Positions 1 through 6,405 of a stretch of DNA of 29,886 nucleotides are shown here, one piece after another (the first letter of the stretch is position 1; each line of letters begins with the position of its first letter). The stretch is from a virus. Made by a program: the position numbers and the translations under genes. The notes beneath the pieces were generated by a model that was not told the origin of the DNA, made no database searches, and saw nothing but the letters and a program-made list of their open reading frames with translations. The stretch spans positions 1-29,886 of IMG/VR virus record IMGVR_UViG_3300007276_000198; one strand, 5' to 3'.

Positions 1-141
1 CCTCTTGCTATGAGCAAAGGTGCTACAGCAGTTAAGTCTGAAGGCTTACTGCAACAGTTGAAGGAAAAGTTTAAAACATCAACTAGTTCACAGGGTTTGC
101 TGAACGAACAAATTCTTTTAGAGGATGAAAACGATGTTTGA
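1..141 (+). CDS. C-terminal end of an upstream CDS, possibly portal protein
   Basis: Frame 1 is open from the window edge to a TGA at 139-141, giving 46 residues that end in NEQILLEDENDV. The tail is polar with a short helix (GLLQQLKEKFK) and no diagnostic motif. In T4-like phages the portal gene (gp20) lies a few small genes upstream of the prohead protease, and no portal is found elsewhere in the window, so a portal C-terminus is a positional guess only. It is the only confidently coding gene here that ends in TGA. Confidence 0.6.
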   Translation, partial: PLAMSKGATAVKSEGLLQQLKEKFKTSTSSQGLLNEQILLEDENDV

Positions 142-148
142 TTACTAC

Positions 149-157
149 TTATATATG
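149..157 (+). promoter_or_regulatory. candidate late promoter (TATA-type)
   Basis: TTATATATG lies in the 50-base gap after the first gene, about 35-42 bases before the ATG at 192. It resembles the T4 late element TATAAATA and similar sites upstream of other gene groups in this window. In AT-rich DNA such a match can occur by chance. Confidence 0.3.
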
Positions 158-191
158 AAATACTGTATACACAGCAACTGGGGACTTATAC

Positions 192-1073
192 ATGAAATCT
201 AAAAAAGTCAAGCACAATAAGCTAAAAAACACAGGATTACTCTTTGAGTTCCTGGTCAGACAAATTACTGCGGATGTGCTCAACAAGACTTCCAAGAGTC
301 CGGCTTTATCCATTACCAAAAACTATTTTAACGCTAAGACTGAAGTTAGTAAAGAACGAACACTATACAACATGATAGTTAATCAAAAATATAAGACGGA
401 TAAGCAGGCTCAATTTTTTATCAATGAAGTAAGCACTTCATTCAAACAACTTAATCGAAGTAAACTCCGAAAGGAAAAGTATCAGTTAGTTAAAGATATA
501 CAGAAGAATTACAATTTACAAGAGTTCTTATCTTCAAGTATACCTAACTATAAAAGTTACGCATCAGCTTATAAACTATTTGAATATGGCGATGAGTTGA
601 ATCCTGAAGAAAAAACAGAAACTCATTTCAATTTAGTTGAAAATATAACATCAGCTCCTGAAGTAAATTTAAACGACTCGGTTGGTAAAAAGCTACAATC
701 TAGTGACGAGCTTAGAGTATTGACATATAAGATATTGTTAGAAAGATTCAATGCTAAATATCAATATCTCAATGGTAAGCAAAAGCACCTACTCAAAGAA
801 TATATTAATAACGTATCGAATACAAATTCACTAAAAGAATTTATAAACGGTTGTGTTAGTGATTTAAAAAAATCATTAAACGAACATATTTCAAAGGTAG
901 GTCACAAAATAACAAAAATCAAGCTACAAGAAGCTGTAAATAGTATAGATAAATTTTGTGGACCAAATGAGGGTAAGTTGGTAGCTGATAGTTCTGTTTT
1001 ACAAGTAATGCGATATTATGAATTAGAAAAGGAACTGATACGACGTGACAGAGGCGCAAAAAGAAAAAGTTAA
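192..1073 (+). CDS. conserved T4-like phage head-module protein, unknown function
   Basis: A 293-residue, Lys/Asn-rich, mostly helical soluble protein with no signal peptide or membrane segment. The N-terminus (residues 10-30) reads LKNTGLLFEFLVRQITADVL; from memory this LFE-LVRQIT pattern recurs in uncharacterised proteins of marine T4-like phages between portal and prohead protease. Residues 75-110 (FKQLNRSKLRKEKYQLVKDI) form a strongly basic helix. The C-terminus is basic (RRDRGAKRKS). The start is the ATG at 192 with a GGGGA-type ribosome site upstream, and the end overlaps the next gene by 29 bases. T4 has prohead core genes 67 and 68 in the equivalent place, so a core role is possible but not shown by the sequence. 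Confidence 0.85.
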   Translation: MKSKKVKHNKLKNTGLLFEFLVRQITADVLNKTSKSPALSITKNYFNAKTEVSKERTLYNMIVNQKYKTDKQAQFFINEVSTSFKQLNRSKLRKEKYQLVKDIQKNYNLQEFLSSSIPNYKSYASAYKLFEYGDELNPEEKTETHFNLVENITSAPEVNLNDSVGKKLQSSDELRVLTYKILLERFNAKYQYLNGKQKHLLKEYINNVSNTNSLKEFINGCVSDLKKSLNEHISKVGHKITKIKLQEAVNSIDKFCGPNEGKLVADSSVLQVMRYYELEKELIRRDRGAKRKS

Positions 1074-1338
1074 AGACCTCATACGAGGCTATCTACAACC
1101 TGAACTGGAAGAGATATCAACTACTGCTGATGTTCCTGGCTACAGCACTCCATATGCTTTTAGTAAAAGCAAGTCGGATAAAAAGAAAAAATTAAAGCCA
1201 TATCTAAAGGCTACGGGATATAAATTAGCTGAAGATTTGGATAACCAAGATTTAAAACAGGTGCGAGACATGATCCGAAAGGAAGTAGCATCAATACTTA
1301 GAGACATATGGATTAAACGTGCCATATGGGCTAAATAG
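1045..1338 (+). CDS. small basic head-module protein, unknown function
   Basis: A 97-residue protein that starts with GTG at 1045, inside the end of the previous gene (29-base overlap), suggesting translational coupling. It has an N-terminal helix (EKVKDLIRGYLQPELEEI), a loop with GYSTPYAFSK, a lysine run (KSDKKKKLKP) and a C-terminal helix. The YSTP-AF stretch, as I recall, occurs in small T4-like phage proteins next to the portal. Function is unknown. Length and position fit a prohead core component such as T4 gp67/gp68, but there is no sequence proof. Confidence 0.75.
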   Translation: MTEAQKEKVKDLIRGYLQPELEEISTTADVPGYSTPYAFSKSKSDKKKKLKPYLKATGYKLAEDLDNQDLKQVRDMIRKEVASILRDIWIKRAIWAK

Positions 1339-1347
1339 GAGAACATA

Positions 1348-1716
1348 ATGGCAAACTATGGAGTAGGAGGCGAAAGCGTAGATGATCCAACAAAATCATA
1401 TCCAACACCCACGCCAGTAAAATCATTTGGTCAGGCCAAGGCTGTACCAGTAACCAAAATAGCTGAAAGAGCATCTCATGTAATAGTTAATACTAGTGGT
1501 TCATTTAACTTTTTATACGAGACTACATGTTCTGAAGGTTCGTTGAGTGGAGGAGTAGAGGGTGGTGGAGAAACTTACGTGCCAGCAATAACAGTACATG
1601 GGGATGCGGAACCAATTAGATTAGATATTAATCCAGTAGCTTGGAGTGGTAGTCGTCGCGATGGAGACCTTGATGACGCTAATGCAGTTACTTTTGTTTA
1701 TAGAGGAGGCTTATAA
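1348..1716 (+). CDS. conserved structural-type protein, unknown function
   Basis: A 122-residue Gly/Ser/Val-rich, probably beta-rich protein with AGGAGA upstream of its ATG. Residues 45-60 (VIVNTSGSFNFLYETTC) and 90-105 (EPIRLDINPVAWSGS) look like short beta strands of a virion protein. It lies between the portal-proximal genes and the prohead protease and shares a base with the protease start (TAATG at 1714). I do not recognise a named family. A small capsid or neck component is plausible from position and composition only. Confidence 0.75.
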   Translation: MANYGVGGESVDDPTKSYPTPTPVKSFGQAKAVPVTKIAERASHVIVNTSGSFNFLYETTCSEGSLSGGVEGGGETYVPAITVHGDAEPIRLDINPVAWSGSRRDGDLDDANAVTFVYRGGL

Positions 1717-2318
1717 TGAACAAACAATTATTAGTAGATGTTATCAATTTTGATGTATCGCCCATAGCTATAAACGAATCCATTGATAAGAACAATGGAA
1801 AATTAATCGTACAAGGCATTTTACAGCGTGCAGGAGCTAAAAATCAAAACGGTAGAATATACCCCAGAGATATTTTAATGAGGGAAGCTAAGCAGTACTC
1901 GGATACCCAAATAAAAGAACGTAGAGCTCTCGGAGAGTTAGACCATCCGGATAGCTCAGTAGTTAATTTACAAAATGCATCCCATAATATTACGGAAATG
2001 CACTGGAAAGATGATGATCTAGTAGGTACCGTTGAAGTTTTGAGTACTCCAAGTGGTAACATTTTAAAAGAATTATTCAAGTCGGGAATCAAGTTGGGTA
2101 TATCAAGTAGAGGTCTGGGATCTGTACAAGAAATTCACGAAGATGATGCTGTAGAAGTTCAAGATGATTTTGAATTGATAGCATTTGATTTTGTATCTAA
2201 CCCATCCACTCATGGAGCGTTTATGTATCCTATGAATGAGGGCGTTGATAAATCCAAACGGATTAATAAATGGAACAAGGTAGAGACAATTATCAATGAT
2301 ATCATGAGAGGAACTTAG
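1716..2318 (+). CDS. 21: prohead core protease, T4 gp21-like
   Basis: A 200-residue serine protease of the T4 prohead type (peptidase family S80). Seen: the N-terminal strand GKLIVQGILQRAG then NGRIYPRDIL, the GELDHPDSS block with candidate catalytic His77, GIKLGISSRGLGS with candidate catalytic Ser130 or Ser131, and FDFVSNPSTHGAF near residues 157-169. In T4 the protease sits in the prohead core, cleaves scaffold, core and capsid proteins at (I/L)xE sites, then degrades itself. It is about the length of T4 gp21. Start ATG 1716 overlaps the previous stop by one base, and its own stop overlaps the GTG of the next gene (TAGTG). Confidence 0.93.
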   Translation: MNKQLLVDVINFDVSPIAINESIDKNNGKLIVQGILQRAGAKNQNGRIYPRDILMREAKQYSDTQIKERRALGELDHPDSSVVNLQNASHNITEMHWKDDDLVGTVEVLSTPSGNILKELFKSGIKLGISSRGLGSVQEIHEDDAVEVQDDFELIAFDFVSNPSTHGAFMYPMNEGVDKSKRINKWNKVETIINDIMRGT

Positions 2319-2494
2319 TGTCCAGCTCTTACAAACGTATCATGTTAGGTAGTAGTCCCAATAAAAAAGTTGTAAAGAAGGTTAGAGTCGTAGAAGTTAA
2401 GCCTTCTCAGTTAGATAGATTAAAAGAAGAATTACGGACAATGGATTCGGTAAAATTATCAACCACTTTACAAAAGGATTATAATGCCCGCTAA
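2318..2494 (+). CDS. small basic protein in the head operon
   Basis: A 58-residue ORF starting with GTG at 2318, sharing its G with the protease stop (TAGTG), and ending 11 bases inside the next gene. It is basic in the middle (NKKVVKKVRVVEVK) with a charged helix after (QLDRLKEELRTMDSV). The overlaps on both sides, codon use like the neighbours and the absence of a gap between flanking genes support it. No family is recognised; size and location recall the small core proteins of T4-like proheads. Confidence 0.65.
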   Translation: MSSSYKRIMLGSSPNKKVVKKVRVVEVKPSQLDRLKEELRTMDSVKLSTTLQKDYNAR

Positions 2495-3575
2495 GTCTAA
2501 GGCTCAACAACGTTTTATGGGTATGGTGCACTCTTACAATAAAGGTGATATGAAAAATGCTCCTAATTCCGTCAAAAATGTTGCTAAGAACATGACTAAA
2601 AAGTCAGCAAAAGATTTTGCTTCCACCAAACACAAAGGGAAGCCAGAGCACGTTAAGGAGAATGCAACAATGAAAATTACACGTAGCGAGATTAAAGAAA
2701 TGGTCAGAGAAGTCATGTCTAAGTCTGATATGAAGAAGGAAGCTGAAAAGCTTGAAAAGTTAGCTAAAGAGAGACAAATGGCTATGTTGACTAAGAAGGA
2801 TAAAGAAACCTTAATGAAAATAGCAGATTTAATGCGCCGACAAGTTAAGAAAGAATCTGTAAATGAAGAAATACTAAAAGAGGACATACCAGAATTAAAG
2901 AAAATAGTTAAAGAACTTGAGGGTGCCTCCAAGATGCATGCGGGTCAAGCAAAAAGAATTCAAGCTCATTTAGATAGCATGAATGTTGAAGAAGAATCTT
3001 TAGATGAAACACCAGAAGAATTAGGTGGAATGAAAATGTATTCTAAAGCAGATGCTTTAAAAAAAGTAAATTCTATGAAAAAAACAGCCGGCGCCAAGAT
3101 TTATAAAGTTGAAAAAGTAAAGGCTAAGCTATATGGTAAGCCAGCTACAGTGTATAACTTATATACTAAGAATAAAAATCATTCAACCAATCAAAATCCT
3201 TATGGATTACCTATGATGAAAGGTGTTTATATAGTACCAGTTCAAGAAGCATTAAACGTAATGCCAGGACGTTCGGGAATAAATGCAGACGAACACGAAA
3301 TAAAAGATTTTTTGCTCAAGGCCATGAAAATGTCGGGAATTAAAGTACTCAAGTACAAGCCAATGAAAAAAGGACTCATAGGTAACGATGTATGGGGTGG
3401 ATTCTATACGGTTAAATCTTCCAATAAAAGTGATGTATTACCTTTGTATATACAACGTAGTGGTAAGATAAATTTGGGTGTAGCATCAAAAGAATTTATT
3501 ATTGGTAAGATCGGGGATCTATCAAAAGTAGTCAAGAATTTAAAAGATTTTAAAAAAACAGACCTAGATCTGTAA
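2484..3575 (+). CDS. DUF3008-domain N-terminus fused to a lysine-rich head-module protein
   Basis: A 363-residue protein. Residues 1-62 match the small DUF3008 family as I know it: it begins MPAKSKAQQRFMGMVHS and continues to AKDFASTKHKGKP. DUF3008 proteins are usually about 60-70 residues alone, so this is a fusion. Residues 63-79 (MKITRSEIKEMVREVMS) start a helical, Lys/Glu-rich segment to about residue 175, followed by a mixed alpha/beta C-terminal half (185-363) with VYIVPVQEALNVMPGR and VWGGFYTVKSS. Codon 63 is an ATG at 2670 preceded by AAGGAG at 2655-2660, so a second shorter product could be made from an internal start. Function is unknown; the place between protease and scaffold suggests a prohead core or internal protein. 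Confidence 0.8.
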   Translation: MPAKSKAQQRFMGMVHSYNKGDMKNAPNSVKNVAKNMTKKSAKDFASTKHKGKPEHVKENATMKITRSEIKEMVREVMSKSDMKKEAEKLEKLAKERQMAMLTKKDKETLMKIADLMRRQVKKESVNEEILKEDIPELKKIVKELEGASKMHAGQAKRIQAHLDSMNVEEESLDETPEELGGMKMYSKADALKKVNSMKKTAGAKIYKVEKVKAKLYGKPATVYNLYTKNKNHSTNQNPYGLPMMKGVYIVPVQEALNVMPGRSGINADEHEIKDFLLKAMKMSGIKVLKYKPMKKGLIGNDVWGGFYTVKSSNKSDVLPLYIQRSGKINLGVASKEFIIGKIGDLSKVVKNLKDFKKTDLDL

Positions 3576-3594
3576 ATAACATCAGGAGAGTATT

Positions 3595-3735
3595 ATGAAA
3601 AAGTTAAAAACCCTATTGTCTGAGGTTTTTGAAGAAAATCAGGAACGGATTGACGGTAGAGCTGTTAGCAAGCAAGTATCCGAGTATGGTCTTGTTGGAA
3701 GAAACTATACGGTGAGCATAATATTATGGAGATAG
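3595..3735 (+). CDS. short ORF with capsid-targeting-like N-terminus; possibly 5' part of the next gene
   Basis: A 46-residue ORF with AGGAGAG nine bases before its ATG, a better ribosome site than the next ORF has. It begins MKKLKTLLSEVFEENQERI, an amphipathic helix with an LSE site that fits the (I/L)xE cleavage rule of T4 prohead proteases and resembles T4 internal-protein targeting peptides. It continues to YGLVGRNYTVSIILWR and stops at 3733. Its end overlaps the ATG of the next ORF by 10 bases. It could be a real small protein, or the N-terminal half of the following protein separated by a one-base shift. Confidence 0.55.
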   Translation: MKKLKTLLSEVFEENQERIDGRAVSKQVSEYGLVGRNYTVSIILWR

Positions 3736-4079
3736 CGGAGCAATTGGTCAAGATGGCAGAATCTGCACAACAACACATAGTTACGGAAACCGATGACTGG
3801 TTTGACAAGGTTAGCGTCAATCGTAACATGAAGTCCATGACTGGAATGGTAAAAGAATTTAAGTCCACAGCAAAAGATCATAAAGCTCTATCTGAAAGAT
3901 TAGTCGCTCTGTATGAGGATATGGGTGGAATACTGAACAGATATTATGATATCAGAGAAGAAATGGATCCAGTGGGTAAGGAAGATGGTGACATCGATAA
4001 TGATGGAGATACAGATTCATCCGATGAATATCTAAAGAATCGCAGAGATAAAATTTCTAAGGCAATAGATCAGGCATAG
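3726..4079 (+). CDS. conserved acidic phage protein, unknown function
   Basis: A 117-residue helical protein. Residues 1-65 are the conserved-looking part (IAEQLVKMAESAQQHI, then TDDWFDKVSVNRNMKSM); I recall the DDWFDKV-xRNM pattern from unnamed proteins of marine T4-like phages. The second half (LVALYEDMGGILNRYYDI) is helical, followed by an acidic linker (KEDGDIDNDGDTDSSDEY) that resembles a calcium-binding loop in composition but is not a clear EF-hand. No ribosome site is obvious before the ATG at 3726, so it may be translated by coupling to, or fused with, the preceding 46-residue ORF. Its stop overlaps the next GTG (TAGTG). Confidence 0.75.
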   Translation: MEIAEQLVKMAESAQQHIVTETDDWFDKVSVNRNMKSMTGMVKEFKSTAKDHKALSERLVALYEDMGGILNRYYDIREEMDPVGKEDGDIDNDGDTDSSDEYLKNRRDKISKAIDQA

Positions 4080-4384
4080 TGCTTGGAGTACTAGCATGGA
4101 TTCTTATTGTCATATCAGCAACAATTTGGCAGATAGTAGCTGCAATATGGGTACTTTGTCGTATTATTCCTCAAGGAACAACATCACAGGCTACTCGAGC
4201 TATCCAAACCAAACCACCAATACTTCAAGATCCACAGCACAAACCAATAGGTGTGGTGGAAACTCACAGTAAGAGTGCTGTCATGGTCGGTAAACCGGAT
4301 AGCATTAACGTAGATATGGATAGTGTGGAAAAAAAATTGGTTGTAACTCAAAAAGACAAGCTAAAACAACTCAGGAATAAATAA
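4079..4384 (+). CDS. small predicted membrane protein in the head operon
   Basis: A 101-residue ORF starting with GTG at 4079, sharing a base with the previous stop (TAGTG). Residues 3-31 are strongly hydrophobic (GVLAWILIVISATIWQIVAA onward), a probable transmembrane helix, followed by a Pro/Gln/Thr-rich linker and a charged tail ending KDKLKQLRNK. It ends in TAATG with the next ORF. A second frame from ATG 4096 is open for 58 Ser/Asn/Thr-rich residues and could be an alternative for the N-terminal half. I prefer the GTG frame because of the coupling overlap and its uninterrupted continuation. No family is recognised; an assembly-site membrane anchor or a holin-like role would be speculation. 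Confidence 0.55.
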   Translation: MLGVLAWILIVISATIWQIVAAIWVLCRIIPQGTTSQATRAIQTKPPILQDPQHKPIGVVETHSKSAVMVGKPDSINVDMDSVEKKLVVTQKDKLKQLRNK

Positions 4385-4803
4385 TGAAAAACTTAGCAGA
4401 TTTAATTACCAAGATAGAAACGGGTAGAGTATACACAGACAAAGATTTACCCCCATTCAAGACTGAGGCACAACACATACAGGCTGAGTTGCAAGTAGAA
4501 GCTTCTAGACCTAACGGTGAACAAAAAATAAAGATATCAAGAGCAGAATTAAAAGAATTAGTAAAAGAGGTGATATCAGAAGGACGTATGATGAAGTTAG
4601 AAATGCCCAGAGATAAAAAGTCTCGAGTAAAGGTATTGGCTATTATGAAAAAACTCAACGTACCAAAAGGGAACTCCTCTAGCAAAGACGGATATAACAT
4701 AACCAAGAAGGGCGGTAAAGAAGTATTAGAACTTCCCATGAAACACATTGATGATGTTATTGAACAAATGATAAAAATGAACGTCTCTGTACGTTCTATT
4801 TAG
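4384..4803 (+). CDS. head-module protein with ELKELVKEVISE helix
   Basis: A 139-residue protein translationally coupled to the upstream ORF (TAATG). N-terminal MKNLADLITKIETGRVY is a short amphipathic segment. Residues 47-66 hold KISRAELKELVKEVISEG, very like MKITRSEIKEMVREVM in the DUF3008 fusion and IKNILKEVIREAK at the end of the 5886 gene. The C-terminal half (70-139) is a small alpha/beta unit with KVKVLAIMKKLNVPKG and ITKKGGKEVLELPMKHIDD, which could be a compact domain. Function is unknown. The recurring helix may be a shared docking or prohead-targeting element. Confidence 0.75.
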   Translation: MKNLADLITKIETGRVYTDKDLPPFKTEAQHIQAELQVEASRPNGEQKIKISRAELKELVKEVISEGRMMKLEMPRDKKSRVKVLAIMKKLNVPKGNSSSKDGYNITKKGGKEVLELPMKHIDDVIEQMIKMNVSVRSI

Positions 4804-4811
4804 GAGGTTAT

Positions 4812-5843
4812 ATGGCTGTAGGTTTAGACTGCGGAACATCGTTTTACATTTCAGCACGTGAAAAATCAATTAAGAAGCAGCGTAATGCATTCTTAACCGT
4901 GGATGGCGATGCTGAACAATCCAAGAGAATGTTAAAGAGACAACGTATACCGTTTGTCGAGAAGGCTGGTAAAGTGCACATTGTAGGAAAACATGCTTTC
5001 AATTATGCTCAAATATTTAGTACAGCAACACTGAGACGTCCTATGAAGGATGGTTTATTGAATCCAACAGAAAAGGATAGTCTTACAATCCTCAATGCCA
5101 TTATAGGTGAATTGTTGGGTAAGTCAAAGAAAGACGAGATTTGTGTATATTGTATACCATCTAAACCCATAGACGTAGAGCGTGAAGTTTCTTATCACGA
5201 TGATGTGTTGAGTACAATTATAGAGAGTTATGGATATAAACCACACAAGGTTGAAGAAGCAGTAGCTCTTGGATATGAGGGGTTAGTCGACAACGAACTC
5301 ACTGGTGTCAGTATCTCAATGGGTGCTGGTATGTGTAACATAGCCGTTATGTATCAAGGAATGACGGCATTGAGCTTTGCAGTTTCCAGAGGTGGAGATT
5401 GGATAGATAACAACGTGGCAATGGATACTGGTGTACCAGTAGCTAAGGTGTCAAATATAAAAGAATCTTCTACACAATTAGATTTGACTAAAGGTGTAAT
5501 GCAGGACATATATGGTGAAAGTACAGAAGAATTTGCAGTAATGCACGCTTTGAGATCATATTATGGAGCATTAATTAACTATCTATTGGTTAATCTAAAG
5601 GCTCAGTTTGAAGGAGCAGCAAACGTTCCAAACTTTCCAAAGCCAGTGCCAATAGTAATTGGAGGAGGTACCTCTCTAGTTAAAGGTTTTATTGAAGTTT
5701 TTAATGAACAGTTTGACCCAGAGACCTTCCCTCTAGAAATCAGTGAAATTATACTAATAGAGGATGCTCACACTGCAGTATCAAGAGGGTGTTTGAGCGA
5801 AGCACAACTAACAGAAGAAGATGAAACTCAAGACAATTCTTAA
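4812..5843 (+). CDS. actin/MreB/Hsp70-fold ATPase
   Basis: A 343-residue protein, the length of MreB/ParM-type proteins, with a strong AGGAGG ribosome site. Seen: phosphate-1 motif VGLDCGTS (residues 3-10); connector PSKPIDVERE near 116-125 followed by KVEEAVALGYEGL as in Hsp70/actin folds; phosphate-2-like VSISMGAGMCNIAVM (166-180), in which the usual Asp is Ser; VSRGGDWIDNNVA (191-203); and adenosine motif IVIGGGTSLVKGF (281-293). There is no Hsp70 substrate-binding domain and no membrane segment. The family binds and hydrolyses ATP, often as filaments. In a head-assembly operon it might act in prohead assembly, positioning or chaperoning; that role is inferred. The acidic tail (LTEEDETQDNS) is unlike MreB. 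Confidence 0.85.
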   Translation: MAVGLDCGTSFYISAREKSIKKQRNAFLTVDGDAEQSKRMLKRQRIPFVEKAGKVHIVGKHAFNYAQIFSTATLRRPMKDGLLNPTEKDSLTILNAIIGELLGKSKKDEICVYCIPSKPIDVEREVSYHDDVLSTIIESYGYKPHKVEEAVALGYEGLVDNELTGVSISMGAGMCNIAVMYQGMTALSFAVSRGGDWIDNNVAMDTGVPVAKVSNIKESSTQLDLTKGVMQDIYGESTEEFAVMHALRSYYGALINYLLVNLKAQFEGAANVPNFPKPVPIVIGGGTSLVKGFIEVFNEQFDPETFPLEISEIILIEDAHTAVSRGCLSEAQLTEEDETQDNS

Positions 5844-5889
5844 ACAAATACTACATTTTAGTGCCAACTTTGACGGATATAAAAAATGA
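5821..5889 (+). CDS. possible 22-residue leader peptide
   Basis: An ATG at 5821, inside the end of the ATPase gene and preceded by AGAAGAAG, opens 22 codons beginning MKLKTILKQIL, like the starts of other small head-module proteins. Its TGA overlaps the ATG of the next gene (ATGA at 5886). It could couple translation into the next gene, which lacks a good ribosome site, or be chance. Confidence 0.25.
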   Translation: MKLKTILKQILHFSANFDGYKK

Positions 5890-6212
5890 AAAGAGTCACA
5901 GTTAAAGAAATACGTACGTGGATGAAGACACTTGAAGAAAATCGATACAGAAGATTAGTCATTGCAGATGCTAGACGGGTGGCTTGGTTCGTAAACAATC
6001 AGTTATCTGATAACTATGATACTATGCCTAAGACACTAAGAAAAAAATGGTCAGAGGCAAAATATGGTAAAGAGAGATATTTAGCGGAGAAGTATCTTAG
6101 AAAACTAACAGAGTCCGTATTAAAAAGAAGAATTAAAAACATACTAAAAGAGGTTATTCGTGAAGCGAAGAATACTAAAAGATCCCCCGGGCTTAACAGT
6201 ACTGGTTCATAA
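5886..6212 (+). CDS. conserved basic phage protein, unknown function
   Basis: A 108-residue highly basic helical protein. Residues 8-40 read EIRTWMKTLEENRYRRLVIA then DARRVAWFVNN, and 45-60 PKTLRKKWSEAKYGKER; as I recall, the TWMKTLEENRYR / ARRVA-FVNN pattern recurs in unnamed T4-like marine phage proteins. The C-terminus (VLKRRIKNILKEVIREAK) repeats the helix type seen in two other head-module proteins. The last 52 bases overlap the bS21 gene. The basic charge would suit nucleic-acid or scaffold contact, which is inference. The start has only a weak ACGGA upstream. Confidence 0.75.
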   Translation: MKRVTVKEIRTWMKTLEENRYRRLVIADARRVAWFVNNQLSDNYDTMPKTLRKKWSEAKYGKERYLAEKYLRKLTESVLKRRIKNILKEVIREAKNTKRSPGLNSTGS

Positions 6213-6363
6213 AAACAATATAGACAATGCCCTATCTAGGTTTAAAAATAAAGTTAAGGATAGTGGTTTGATGATGGAATTACGTGATAGAGCTTTCTAT
6301 GAAAAGCCCTCAGCAGCTAAGAGAAAAAAAATTAATGCTGCTAAACGTAGAAATAAAAAATAG
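6160..6363 (+). CDS. rpsU: ribosomal protein bS21 homologue
   Basis: A 67-residue protein of bS21 size (about 70). Seen: LTVLVHKNNIDNALSRFKNK (residues 12-31), matching the V-V--N---ALRRFK pattern of bS21, then ELRDRAFYEKPSAAKRKK (40-57) with the diagnostic FYEKP, and a Lys/Arg tail. bS21 binds the 30S platform near the anti-Shine-Dalgarno helix and affects initiation; phage copies are known from pelagiphages and large phages and are thought to bias ribosomes toward phage messages. Start is GTG 6160 with AAAGAGG six bases upstream; it overlaps the previous gene by 53 bases. It is the last gene before the scaffold-capsid unit. Confidence 0.92.
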   Translation: MKRRILKDPPGLTVLVHKNNIDNALSRFKNKVKDSGLMMELRDRAFYEKPSAAKRKKINAAKRRNKK

Positions 6364-6386
6364 TATCAATTTTTATTAATTTCTAC

Positions 6387-6396
6387 TATATATAAG
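6387..6396 (+). promoter_or_regulatory. candidate late promoter upstream of scaffold-capsid unit
   Basis: TATATATAAG lies in the 139-base gap before the scaffold gene and resembles T4 late TATAAATA and the other TATWTATA sites here. A second AT-rich candidate, TATAAT at 6482-6487, sits nearer the ATG at 6503. A promoter is expected before the highly expressed capsid genes, but which box is used cannot be told. Confidence 0.4.
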
Positions 6397-6405
6397 TAAC
6401 CAAAT

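Noticed and set aside
4096-4272. 58-codon Ser/Asn/Thr-rich frame overlapping the small membrane protein
   Set aside because: It has no stop/start coupling, and the GTG 4079 frame stays open to a coding-like C-terminus; kept only as an alternative.
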